From NCBI RefSeq assembly GCF_002455975.1, contig NZ_DKLM01000055.1:1-7769 (forward strand): 7,769 bases of DNA. The letters run 5' to 3'. This stretch comes from Clostridium sp. UBA6640 (GTDB lineage Bacteria; Bacillota; Clostridia; Clostridiales; Clostridiaceae). Below the pieces are notes generated by a model. It was not told the DNA's origin and made no database searches. It saw nothing but the letters and a program-made list of their open reading frames with translations. Both the position numbers and the translations under genes were made by a program. Position 1 is the stretch's first letter; the number at the start of each line of letters is the position of its first letter. This document shows positions 1 through 5,820 of the stretch, piece after piece.

Positions 1-8
1 CTATCCAT
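1..8 (-). CDS. Start of a gene translationally coupled to the PadR gene (partial)
   Basis: On the minus strand the PadR stop codon TAA shares its last A with an ATG (8-6), giving the TAATG overlap typical of translational coupling. A strong ribosome binding site, GGGGGTG (23-17), lies 8 nt upstream inside the end of the PadR gene. Only Met-Asp and part of a third codon are visible before the window edge, so the product cannot be identified. PadR regulators are often followed by a small membrane or HAAS/DUF1700-type gene or by a transporter under their control. That is family knowledge, not something seen here. Confidence 0.5.
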
Positions 9-346
9 TACATCAACACCCCCTGGTATAAAAGATCATCAACTGCTCCTTTAAAAGTTTTCCATTCTACTTCTTTTTCTTTTAAAAGTTTAATTCCAGC
101 TTTAGTAATTTTATAATATTTTCTTTTTCTTCCTTCTTCACTTTCAACCCAATAAGCCTCAACTGCATTTTCCCCCTCTAAACTATGGAGTATAGGATAT
201 AAGGTACCTTCTTTAAAAGTAAAAATTCCACTGGACTTTTCTTCAATTTCCTTAATCATCTCATAACCATACATAGGTTTTTCTTTTAAAAGACTTAAAA
301 TTAAAATTACCGTGCTCCCTTTTAATAGTTCTTTACTAATTTTCAT
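8..346 (-). CDS. PadR-family transcriptional repressor
   Basis: This is a small winged-helix DNA-binding regulator of 112 aa, the usual size of a short (subfamily 2) PadR protein. The N-terminal part has the family pattern LLKGSTVILILSLLKEKPMY then GYEM, followed by the recognition region FKEGTLYPILHSLE (about residues 44-57). The wing is SEEGRKRKYYKITKAG, and a short C-terminal helix would serve dimerisation. The start is supported by GGAGGTGG (358-351) just upstream of the ATG. PadR proteins usually repress their own operon and a neighbouring transporter or stress gene, with release by a small hydrophobic ligand or drug. The ligand cannot be read from sequence. A perfect palindrome overlaps its own promoter, which indicates autoregulation. 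The gene overlaps the next one downstream, so the two are probably co-transcribed. Confidence 0.93.
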   Translation of the reverse strand: MKISKELLKGSTVILILSLLKEKPMYGYEMIKEIEEKSSGIFTFKEGTLYPILHSLEGENAVEAYWVESEEGRKRKYYKITKAGIKLLKEKEVEWKTFKGAVDDLLYQGVLM

Positions 347-359
347 AATTCCACCTCCA

Positions 360-395
360 ATACATAGATTTACTATGCATAGTAAATCTATGTAT
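360..395 (-). promoter_or_regulatory. Perfect 36-bp palindromic operator of the PadR gene
   Basis: The two 18-nt halves, ATACATAGATTTACTATG and its exact reverse complement, abut with no spacer. The palindrome lies directly between the -10 hexamer (396-401) and the ribosome binding site (351-358) of the PadR gene, so it covers the expected transcription start. A bound dimer would block transcription. The inner TACTATGCATAGTA core resembles a typical dyad for a homodimeric winged-helix repressor. That PadR itself binds here is inferred from position. Confidence 0.75.
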
Positions 396-424
396 ATAGT
401 AAACCATATATTTCATGAGGTCAA
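396..424 (-). promoter_or_regulatory. Sigma-A type promoter of the PadR gene
   Basis: Read on the minus strand there is a -35 box TTGACC (424-419), a 17-bp spacer and a -10 box TACTAT (401-396). This matches 5 of 6 and 4 of 6 consensus bases at optimal spacing. The start point would fall around 388-390, inside the 36-bp palindrome. Confidence 0.65.
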
Positions 425-491
425 GTGAAATATCACCTTCTTAAGATAAATATTTTATAATTTCATGTAATCGAAAATAAAAATTTCACCC

Positions 492-527
492 AATAAAAAA
501 GAAGAAATCGATACTTGATTTCTTCTT
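492..527 (-). terminator. Intrinsic terminator (minus strand), distal to the phosphoesterase gene
   Basis: A perfect 11-bp stem (499-509 with 517-527, arm AAGAAGAAATC) has a 7-nt loop. Read on the minus strand it is followed by a T-rich tail (complement of the A run 495-500). It lies about 100 bp past the phosphoesterase stop and upstream of the PadR promoter, so it would insulate PadR from read-through. On the plus strand no U-tract follows, so it is one-directional. Confidence 0.6.
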
Positions 528-551
528 AAAACTGTCATAACTTCTTACATT

Positions 552-580
552 AAAAAACTAGCAATTTTATTACTAGTTTT
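552..580 (-). terminator. Intrinsic terminator (minus strand), proximal to the phosphoesterase gene
   Basis: An 8-bp stem (554-561 AAAACTAG with 573-580 CTAGTTTT) has an 11-nt loop and is followed on the minus strand by a run of T. It lies about 50 bp past the phosphoesterase stop codon. A competing 8-bp stem (561-568 GCAATTTT with 588-595 AAAATTGC) is followed by T5 on the plus strand, so the locus could also act in the opposite direction. Confidence 0.5.
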
Positions 581-628
581 AAATTTTAAAATTGCTTTTT
601 ATGCATTAATTTTTAGTATCTAGCTTAC

Positions 629-1471
629 TTAATTATTTCTGTTTCCTGATGACTTTAATGTTATAACCACAATTTCTGGTCTATTAAATATGCGTTGAGG
701 GAATAAACTATTGCCTAGCCCTCTATTTACTATCATATAAGAATCCTTTTCTTTATAGAGTCCTTTAGTATATTTAGGGAAAACTCCTTGCATTGGAGCA
801 AATAATCCACCTACTAGCGGAAGTCTAATTTGCCCTCCATGCGCATGACCAGTTAAAGCTAAATCAATATTTAAACTACTATATATATTAAATTTTTCTG
901 GCCTATGACTTAAAAGCAGTTTAAAATTCTTCCCTTCTTTTGTTAAAGGCATAAGATAATTTTCTACAATATTGACTTCAGTATCTTTCCCATAACTACT
1001 TAACGGATCTTCTATTCCTATAATTTCTATACTTTGATTATTTATCTTTATTAGCTCCTTATGATTTCTTAAAACCTTTACTCCTAAAGTTTCTAATTCA
1101 TTTTGTAGATAATCTACATTACCGTATCTCCATTCATGGTTTCCAGTTACATAATAGACTGGTGAAATCTTAACTAATTCTTTCATTAATTCTAAGCTAG
1201 GTATTTCATTATATCTTCTACTATCTATTAAGTCACCTGTAAATGCTATAATATCTGGCCTCTCTTTTTTAATTTTATTTATAATATATTTTTGATTTTC
1301 ACCAAAGCTCTTACAATGCAAATCAGATAAATGTATTATTTTAATTTTATTATTATCTTCCATTTTACTATGTTCAATTTCTATATAACTTTTAACAATC
1401 GAATTATTTTCTAGGTATAAGAAAATCAACATAAGTAAAGTAACTACTACTATCTTCTTTAAAGTTTTCAT
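629..1471 (-). CDS. Membrane-anchored calcineurin-like metallophosphoesterase (YkuE/YaeI type)
   Basis: This 280-aa protein is a predicted phosphohydrolase with a two-metal centre. Residues 7-20 form one hydrophobic segment next to lysines, so it is probably a membrane anchor with the enzyme outside the cytoplasm; an uncleaved signal is an equally fair reading. The full motif set of the family is present: SDLH (D50, H52), GDLID (D80), GNHE (110-113), SHRP (H189) and GHAHGGQ (H209, H211). The C-terminal block with NRGLG and FNRPEI is characteristic of the YkuE/YaeI subgroup. Family members act on phospholipid headgroups or cell-envelope phosphoesters; the substrate here cannot be told. The start is supported by AAGGAG (1486-1481), 9 nt before the ATG. 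It appears to be a single-gene transcript ended by the hairpins at 552-580 and 492-527. I could not assign a convincing promoter upstream of 1500. Confidence 0.92.
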   Translation of the reverse strand: MKTLKKIVVVTLLMLIFLYLENNSIVKSYIEIEHSKMEDNNKIKIIHLSDLHCKSFGENQKYIINKIKKERPDIIAFTGDLIDSRRYNEIPSLELMKELVKISPVYYVTGNHEWRYGNVDYLQNELETLGVKVLRNHKELIKINNQSIEIIGIEDPLSSYGKDTEVNIVENYLMPLTKEGKNFKLLLSHRPEKFNIYSSLNIDLALTGHAHGGQIRLPLVGGLFAPMQGVFPKYTKGLYKEKDSYMIVNRGLGNSLFPQRIFNRPEIVVITLKSSGNRNN

Positions 1472-1592
1472 AATTATTTTCTCCTTAGAATTCTTTTATC
1501 AAAATTTATTCAACAATATATGAAGAATTCCTCTAAAATTACTTTATAGATAAACTGCCTTAAAATTTAATGTATATCTCTATAGCATTTTA

Positions 1593-1687
1593 TTGTAGAT
1601 GTGAACGGTGTTCGTCAGCCTTTTTAATACGTCTTATAGTTTAACACTTATTCAATAATATATGGCGAACACTATTCACCGCTACAG
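1593..1687. repeat. Imperfect long inverted repeat with two GAAC-N3-GTTC-like dyads
   Basis: Arms 1593-1617 and 1663-1687 pair over 25 nt with a 2x2 internal loop, one further mismatch and three G-U type pairs; the spacer is 45 nt. Within each arm is a smaller dyad: GAACGGTGTTC at 1603-1613 (perfect arms) and GAACACTATTC at 1667-1677 (one mismatch), centred 64 bp apart. A related AACACTTATTCA occurs at 1643-1654. Such dyads resemble TetR-family operators in general form, but no regulator gene is adjacent. It could equally be a relic of a small mobile element. Confidence 0.45.
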
Positions 1688-1701
1688 TTAATCAATTCTG
1701 A

Positions 1702-1725
1702 ATTTCTCAGTTAATACTGAGAAAT
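1702..1725. repeat. Perfect 9-bp hairpin in non-coding DNA
   Basis: ATTTCTCAG (1702-1710) and CTGAGAAAT (1717-1725) are exact reverse complements around a 6-nt loop. No U-tract follows on either strand, so it is not an ordinary intrinsic terminator. It sits immediately beside the inverted repeat ending at 1687. Confidence 0.5.
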
Positions 1726-1737
1726 ATCCGAAATTGC

Positions 1738-1765
1738 GAATTATGAACCGTGAATTTTGATTTTA
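1738..1765. repeat. Degenerate 7-bp-period array (GAATTNN units)
   Basis: Four successive heptamers start with GA at 1738, 1745, 1752 and 1759 (GAATTAT, GAACCGT, GAATTTT, GATTTTA). A related GAAATT lies one base out of phase at 1730. It looks like an eroded short tandem repeat of the GAATTGT kind that turns up between genes in low-GC Firmicutes. The last point is from general familiarity, not from a search. Confidence 0.35.
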
Positions 1766-2030
1766 GTGGTTTTAGCTGCAATACTAATAAATGTTAATTA
1801 TTTCGGAGATAGATTAAATTTAGGAGTGATATATCTATAATATATGCTACAAGGTCAATGAAAATATTTCTTTATTATGTAATAAAAGCAGTAATACGTT
1901 TAATATAATTTAAAGTAGTGTTATATAAATAAATTTTCTAATAAAAGTTGATTTTCAATATGATATTTTATACAATATTAGTGATTTTAAGACAAATTTA
2001 GATAATTATACTTATTTTAAAATAAATTAT
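1766..2030. other. AT-rich intergenic DNA without a recognised feature
   Basis: I see no convincing gene, RNA or terminator here. The only reading frame with a plausible start (ATG at 1858, 16 codons) lacks a good ribosome binding site. The stretch ends at the promoter of the riboswitch transcript. Confidence 0.5.
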
Positions 2031-2058
2031 TTGAAATTTAAAATATTTATGATATACT
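2031..2058 (+). promoter_or_regulatory. Promoter of the riboswitch-hemA transcript
   Basis: A -35 box TTGAAA (2031-2036) and a -10 box TATACT (2053-2058) are separated by 16 bp. Both match 5 of 6 consensus bases. Transcription would start near 2065, about 15 nt before the first aptamer stem, which is the right place for a leader RNA. Confidence 0.65.
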
Positions 2059-2079
2059 AAAAGCAATTGAATATTTTAA

Positions 2080-2260
2080 GTTTATGGTACTATTATTAGT
2101 ATAATAGGGAAAGTGGTTAAAATCCACTACAGCCCCCGCTACTGTAACGAGGACGAATCTCGACCACTGAGCTTGTGCTTGGGAAGGTGAGAGGAGATTG
2201 ATGCGTGAGTCAGGAGACCTGCCATAAACAACTTACTGTACCTTCGGTGGGAAGGAAAGT
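2080..2260 (+). promoter_or_regulatory. Cobalamin (adenosylcobalamin-type) riboswitch
   Basis: The leader RNA carries the hallmark sequences of the family: AATAGGGAA, a GTGG/CCAC stem (P3), AGCCCCCGCTACTGTAA, GGACGAA, CACTG...TGGGAAGG and the B12 box GAGTCAGGAGACCTGCC (2207-2223). Stem P1 is a perfect 8 bp (2080-2087 with 2222-2229) and P2 is 2090-2095 with 2102-2107. Beyond P1 there is a P13-like hairpin (2236-2242 with 2254-2260) whose 11-nt loop TTCGGTGGGAA contains TTCG. This can kiss CGAA (2154-2157) in loop L5, as known for class I aptamers. Conserved J6/3 sequence plus P13 argue for adenosylcobalamin selectivity; that is inference. It controls the terminator at 2300-2324 and so hemA and the genes behind it. 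B12 is expected to turn the transcript off. Confidence 0.97.
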
Positions 2261-2299
2261 GGCGTTGATACTTAAATAAACTATTATGATTTAGTATAC

Positions 2300-2324
2300 A
2301 AACTCACTTATTGTGAGTTTTTTT
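2300..2324 (+). terminator. Riboswitch-controlled intrinsic terminator
   Basis: An 8-bp stem, AAACTCAC (2300-2307) with GTGAGTTT (2313-2320), has a 5-nt loop and an uninterrupted T run to 2324. It lies 40 nt past the aptamer and 64 nt before hemA, so it is the expression platform. A bulged stem (2268-2276 with 2290-2297) sits directly in front of it. Confidence 0.88.
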
Positions 2325-2387
2325 ATTTGCGTAATATTTGTGTAAATATACTAGGTAAGGGTACATAAGCTAGGAGATGATTAATGG

Positions 2388-3608
2388 ATGATTCAACTAA
2401 TAGGGCTAAATAAAGAAGTTGATATAGAAACACGAGGTTGCTTTAGCATTGCTAGCAATGTATTAGAAGAAAATCTATTAAAACTGAGAGGAATTTGTGA
2501 TGAAGTAGTTATACTTTCTACTTGTAATAGAACAGAAGTTTATTTTACTTCTGAAAATGTAGACGAAAACATTATAAATAATATTTTTACAATATTAAGT
2601 TGGGACATAGATAATAAAAAACATATATTCCACTCAACAGGTGAAGCTGCTATAAAGCACTTAATGGAGTTATGTTGTGGCTTTCATTCTAAAATTTTAG
2701 GTGAAGATCAAATATTAGGTCAGGTTAAAGATGCTTATTTTGCTGCTGTTAAAGCAAATAGTTTAAAGGGGATTTTAGAAAGACTTTTTACTAATGCTAT
2801 AGCTTGTGGCAAGGAATTTAAAACTGCTACAACTCTATATAAAATTCCTGTTTCTGCATCTTCAATTGCTGTGAAAGAAGCTATAAAAAGAAATAAAAGA
2901 AATTATATGATTCTAGGCTTTGGGGTAATGGGAAAGCTTTGTTATAAAACACTAATAGGAAATGATAATAATTTTGATAACATATACATTGTAGGAAGAA
3001 ATGTAGAAAAGATTAAAAAAGATGAATTATTAACCTGCAATGATAAAGTAAAAATAATTTCTGTGGAATGTAGGAAGCAATATTATGATTTAGTTGATAC
3101 CATAATAAGCTGTACTTCATCACCTGATGCTATTATAACCAAAGATGAAATTCCAAGTGATAAAGAATTATTAATATTTGATTTGGCAGTTCCTAAGGAT
3201 GTTGAAAAAGATGTAGAATTACTTAAAAATGTCACAGTATATGATATAGATAAAATCCATATAATTGATGAGGAAAATAAAAAATTAAGAAAAACTATAA
3301 TGGATAATCATCAATATATAATTGAAAAATACATAGAAGAATATAATGAATGGAGAACTCTTAGGAGCTTGTCCCCTCATATCATTAGTATGATAAATAA
3401 AGGTAATTCTATTTATAAGAATAGATTTAAAACCTATACTCAAAAAAAATACACAAAAGATAATGATAAGTTGGTTGAAACTTTAATTAAAAGCACTAGT
3501 AATGCTTATATAAATAGAGCCATTGAAGTTTTAAAAGAGGAAACTTTAAAAGGTAATGGAGATGAAACATTAAAATTAATACAAAAAATCTTTTGTGATA
3601 TAAATTAA
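2388..3608 (+). CDS. hemA: Glutamyl-tRNA reductase
   Basis: The enzyme reduces glutamyl-tRNA(Glu) with NADPH to glutamate-1-semialdehyde, the first committed step of the C5 route to tetrapyrroles. At 406 aa it is close to the family's usual length. STCNRTE carries the catalytic Cys46; HLM (His91) and LGEDQILGQVK follow. The NADPH-binding Rossmann site is GFGVMG (177-182), then CTSSP and FDLAVPKDVE, and a helical C-terminal dimerisation domain. The N-terminal motif usually written GxNH reads GLNK here, with Arg16 kept. The chosen ATG is preceded by AGGAG (2372-2376) at 11 nt. An out-of-frame ATG at 2384 is closer to ideal spacing but gives only 9 codons. It is first in the riboswitch transcript, with hemL 16 bp behind. 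In an organism making no haem, this gene would serve cobalamin (and sirohaem) synthesis; that is inferred from the B12 switch. Confidence 0.97.
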   Translation: MIQLIGLNKEVDIETRGCFSIASNVLEENLLKLRGICDEVVILSTCNRTEVYFTSENVDENIINNIFTILSWDIDNKKHIFHSTGEAAIKHLMELCCGFHSKILGEDQILGQVKDAYFAAVKANSLKGILERLFTNAIACGKEFKTATTLYKIPVSASSIAVKEAIKRNKRNYMILGFGVMGKLCYKTLIGNDNNFDNIYIVGRNVEKIKKDELLTCNDKVKIISVECRKQYYDLVDTIISCTSSPDAIITKDEIPSDKELLIFDLAVPKDVEKDVELLKNVTVYDIDKIHIIDEENKKLRKTIMDNHQYIIEKYIEEYNEWRTLRSLSPHIISMINKGNSIYKNRFKTYTQKKYTKDNDKLVETLIKSTSNAYINRAIEVLKEETLKGNGDETLKLIQKIFCDIN

Positions 3609-3624
3609 AATAAGGAGGAAGAAA

Positions 3625-4914
3625 ATGAATTCAGAAAAAAGTTTTAAAATTTTTGAAGAATCGAAAAAATACATACCAGGTGGAGTTAATAGCCCTGTTA
3701 GAGCTTTAAAAGATATGGGTATAACACCTCCTGTGATAAAAAAAGGTGATGGTGCATATATATTCGACGAAGATGGAAACAAGTATATTGATTTCATCGG
3801 TGCTTGGGGTCCTATGATATTAGGACATAATGACGCTGATGTTATCAATGCAATAAAAGAAACTTGTGAAGAATCTATAGCCTTTGGCGCACCAACAGAC
3901 TTAGAATTACAACTTGCAAAACATCTATGTGAAACTTTAGATAACATAGATTTGATAAGAATGGTTAACTCTGGTACAGAGGCTACTATGAGCGCAGTAA
4001 AACTAGCAAGAGGATATACTAATAAAAATAAAATAATAAAATTTGCTGGATGTTATCATGGACATTTTGATGGATTTTTAGTAAGTGCTGGTTCAGGAGT
4101 AATGACAGAAGGTATTCCTGGCAGTGCTGGTGTACCTCAAGAAAGTATAAAAAATACATTAATAGCTTCTTACAATGATATTGACAACATAAAAAGCATC
4201 TTTGAAAAATATGGTGATGATATAGCTGGTGTTATTATAGAACCTATTGCTGGTAATATGGGTGTAATAAAAGCTACTAAAGAATTTATGAAAGAATTGG
4301 AATCTCTATGTAGAAAATATAGTGCTTTATTAATATTTGATGAAGTTATGTGTGGCTTTAGAGTTGCCTATAAAGGAGCTCAAAGTCTTTATGATGTAAC
4401 ACCTGATATAGTTACTTACGCTAAAATAATGGGTGGTGGACTTCCTTGTGGCGCCTATGGCGGCAAAAGAGAAATAATGGAAAACCTTTCACCTATGGGA
4501 CCTGTTTATCAAGCAGGAACTATGTCTGGAAATCCTATAGTTATGGCTGCAGGACTTGCAACTGTACAAAAACTACATTCTCATCCAGAATACTATGAAC
4601 ACCTTGAAAAGTTAGGTAAAAAGCTTCAGGATGGACTGGTTAAAATAGCTAGTGAAAAAAACATTCCTATAACTATAAATAGATGCGGAGCTATGATGAC
4701 TATATTCTTTACAGATTTAAAAGAAGTGAAGAACTATGAAGATGCTAAAACTTGTGATACAAAATTATTTTCAAAATTTTATATGCATATGCTCAAAAAT
4801 GGTATCTATATTGCCCCATCTCAATTTGAGGCATTATTCTTATCAATAATTCATACTGAAGAAAACATAGACAAATTCTTAGATGTTTTCAAAAACTTTG
4901 ATTCCAATCAATAG
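3625..4914 (+). CDS. hemL: Glutamate-1-semialdehyde 2,1-aminomutase
   Basis: This PLP enzyme converts glutamate-1-semialdehyde to 5-aminolevulinate, directly after HemA; the two are known to pass on the unstable intermediate. The 429-aa length is standard. Diagnostic motifs in order are PGGVNSPVRA (18-27), VNSGTEATMSAVKLARG (114-130), CYHGHFDG, IIEPIAGNMG, LIFDEVMCGFR (Asp239 for the pyridine nitrogen), YAKIMGGGLPCGAYGG with the PLP lysine Lys267, and QAGTMSGNP. These separate it from ordinary class III aminotransferases. The start has AAGGAGGAAG ending about 6 nt before the ATG. It is cotranscribed with hemA. A 189-bp gap with hairpins separates it from cbiM. Confidence 0.97.
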   Translation: MNSEKSFKIFEESKKYIPGGVNSPVRALKDMGITPPVIKKGDGAYIFDEDGNKYIDFIGAWGPMILGHNDADVINAIKETCEESIAFGAPTDLELQLAKHLCETLDNIDLIRMVNSGTEATMSAVKLARGYTNKNKIIKFAGCYHGHFDGFLVSAGSGVMTEGIPGSAGVPQESIKNTLIASYNDIDNIKSIFEKYGDDIAGVIIEPIAGNMGVIKATKEFMKELESLCRKYSALLIFDEVMCGFRVAYKGAQSLYDVTPDIVTYAKIMGGGLPCGAYGGKREIMENLSPMGPVYQAGTMSGNPIVMAAGLATVQKLHSHPEYYEHLEKLGKKLQDGLVKIASEKNIPITINRCGAMMTIFFTDLKEVKNYEDAKTCDTKLFSKFYMHMLKNGIYIAPSQFEALFLSIIHTEENIDKFLDVFKNFDSNQ

Positions 4915-4936
4915 TCTGATCAGCTATTGATTTATA

Positions 4937-4965
4937 TAGATTTTTAAAGGCCTTTAATCTATTTT
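4937..4965 (+). terminator. Weak terminator-like hairpin after hemL
   Basis: A 6-bp stem (4937-4942 TAGATT with 4956-4961 AATCTA) encloses a second small stem of AAA/TTT around GGCC, with three unpaired T between them. TTTT follows at 4962-4965. The stem is weak and the U-tract short, so partial termination between hemL and cbiM is possible but not certain. Confidence 0.3.
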
Positions 4966-4975
4966 ATTACAATTT

Positions 4976-5081
4976 GTAGCAGTGCTTTAAAACTTATTAA
5001 ATTTATAATTATATACTAACGTAATTATATTTATATTTTACTGTGATTAAATTTTAACTAATTTCTTTAAAGCATTGCTAT
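4976..5081 (+). repeat. Long-range inverted repeat in the hemL-cbiM gap
   Basis: Arms 4976-4991 and 5066-5081 pair over 16 positions, including two G-U pairs; the core is TAGCAGTGCTTTAAA against TTTAAAGCATTGCTA. The 74-nt interior is almost pure A+T and holds a smaller stem (5004-5011 with 5022-5029). The right arm ends 10 nt before the cbiM ribosome binding site. It could be a folded leader for cbiM or a small MITE-like insertion with about 15-bp terminal repeats. The sequence does not decide between them. Confidence 0.55.
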
Positions 5082-5103
5082 TATAAAAGATGGAGGGTTT
5101 AAT

Positions 5104-5820
5104 ATGAAAAAAAGAAATATTTTATTGTTAGGTTTCATACTTTCAATAGTTATGCCTTATAGCGCTTTTGCAATGCATATTGCAGAAGGATTCCTAAGTC
5201 CACTTTGGTGTATAGTTTACTTTGTTTTATCCGCACCATTCTTCTTCTTAGGGGTTAGAGCAATTAATAAAAGAACATATAATAATCAAGATTTAAAGAT
5301 GCTTTTAGCACTTACCGCTGCCTTTTGCTTTGTTTTATCTGCATTAAAACTACCTTCTGTATCTGGAAGTAGTTCACATGCTACTGGTACTGCCCTTGGA
5401 GCAATTTTATTTGGACCTTTTGCAATGACAGTAATAGCATCCCTAGTGCTACTATTTCAAGCTCTGTTATTAGCTCATGGTGGTTTAACAACATTAGGTG
5501 CAAATGTATTTTCTATGGGTATTGTTGGACCAATAGTTGCATTTTCAACATATAAATTATTTAAAAATAAGAATAAAAAAATAGCTATTTTTTTAGCAGC
5601 AGTTTTAGGTGATTTATCCACTTATGTTATTACTTCAGTACAGATGGGACTTGCTCACTCTGGAGGAAATTTTATAAATGCTTTCACAAAATTCATTTCA
5701 ATATTTGCAATAACTCAATTACCACTAGCTATAATTGAAGGTATTATTACTGTATTAATATTTGAATTTGTTGAGAAGAATTCTAAGAATGAACTATTAG
5801 CTTTGGAGGAGATGGTATAA
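5104..5820 (+). CDS. cbiM: Cobalt ECF transporter substrate-binding membrane subunit CbiM
   Basis: CbiM is the metal-recognising S component of the CbiMNQO energy-coupling-factor transporter, in the cytoplasmic membrane. The 238-aa product begins with a signal peptide (residues 1-23, KK then a hydrophobic core and AFA). Cleavage would expose Met24-His25 (MHIAEGFL), the N-terminal Met-His motif that binds Co2+ in this family. Other conserved pieces are SGSSSHATGTALGA (His92), LLLAHGGLTTLGAN (His125) and a C-terminal QLPLAIIEGI helix, within about six membrane segments after the signal. The start has GGAGGG (5092-5097) 6 nt upstream. NikM, a nickel relative, is the main alternative; the neighbouring cbiN and the upstream B12 switch favour cobalt. 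Its last codons carry the cbiN ribosome binding site. Confidence 0.96.
   Translation: MKKRNILLLGFILSIVMPYSAFAMHIAEGFLSPLWCIVYFVLSAPFFFLGVRAINKRTYNNQDLKMLLALTAAFCFVLSALKLPSVSGSSSHATGTALGAILFGPFAMTVIASLVLLFQALLLAHGGLTTLGANVFSMGIVGPIVAFSTYKLFKNKNKKIAIFLAAVLGDLSTYVITSVQMGLAHSGGNFINAFTKFISIFAITQLPLAIIEGIITVLIFEFVEKNSKNELLALEEMV

Noticed and set aside
1858..1908. 16-codon open frame (MKIFLYYVIKAVIRLI) in the long intergenic region
   Set aside because: It is too short, lacks a strong ribosome binding site, and is expected by chance in such AT-rich DNA.
2240..2255. CCTTCGGTGGGAAGG as a partial duplicate of the aptamer core (TGGGAAGG)
   Set aside because: It fits the known P13/L13 hairpin that follows class I cobalamin aptamers, so no duplication is needed.
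2447..2460. 14-bp perfect palindrome CATTGCTAGCAATG within hemA, sharing AGCATTGCTA with 5071-5080
   Set aside because: It can form only a 5-bp hairpin, is explained by coding sequence, and the shared 10-mer is plausible as coincidence in one window.
3576..3947. 123-codon minus-strand open frame antisense to the start of hemL
   Set aside because: It lies fully opposite a conserved coding region, has no family features, and is a shadow of hemL codon use.
4915..5103. A second riboswitch of a known class (cobalamin or NiCo) before cbiM
   Set aside because: No B12 box or other conserved aptamer sequence is visible; only an unclassified inverted repeat is supported.
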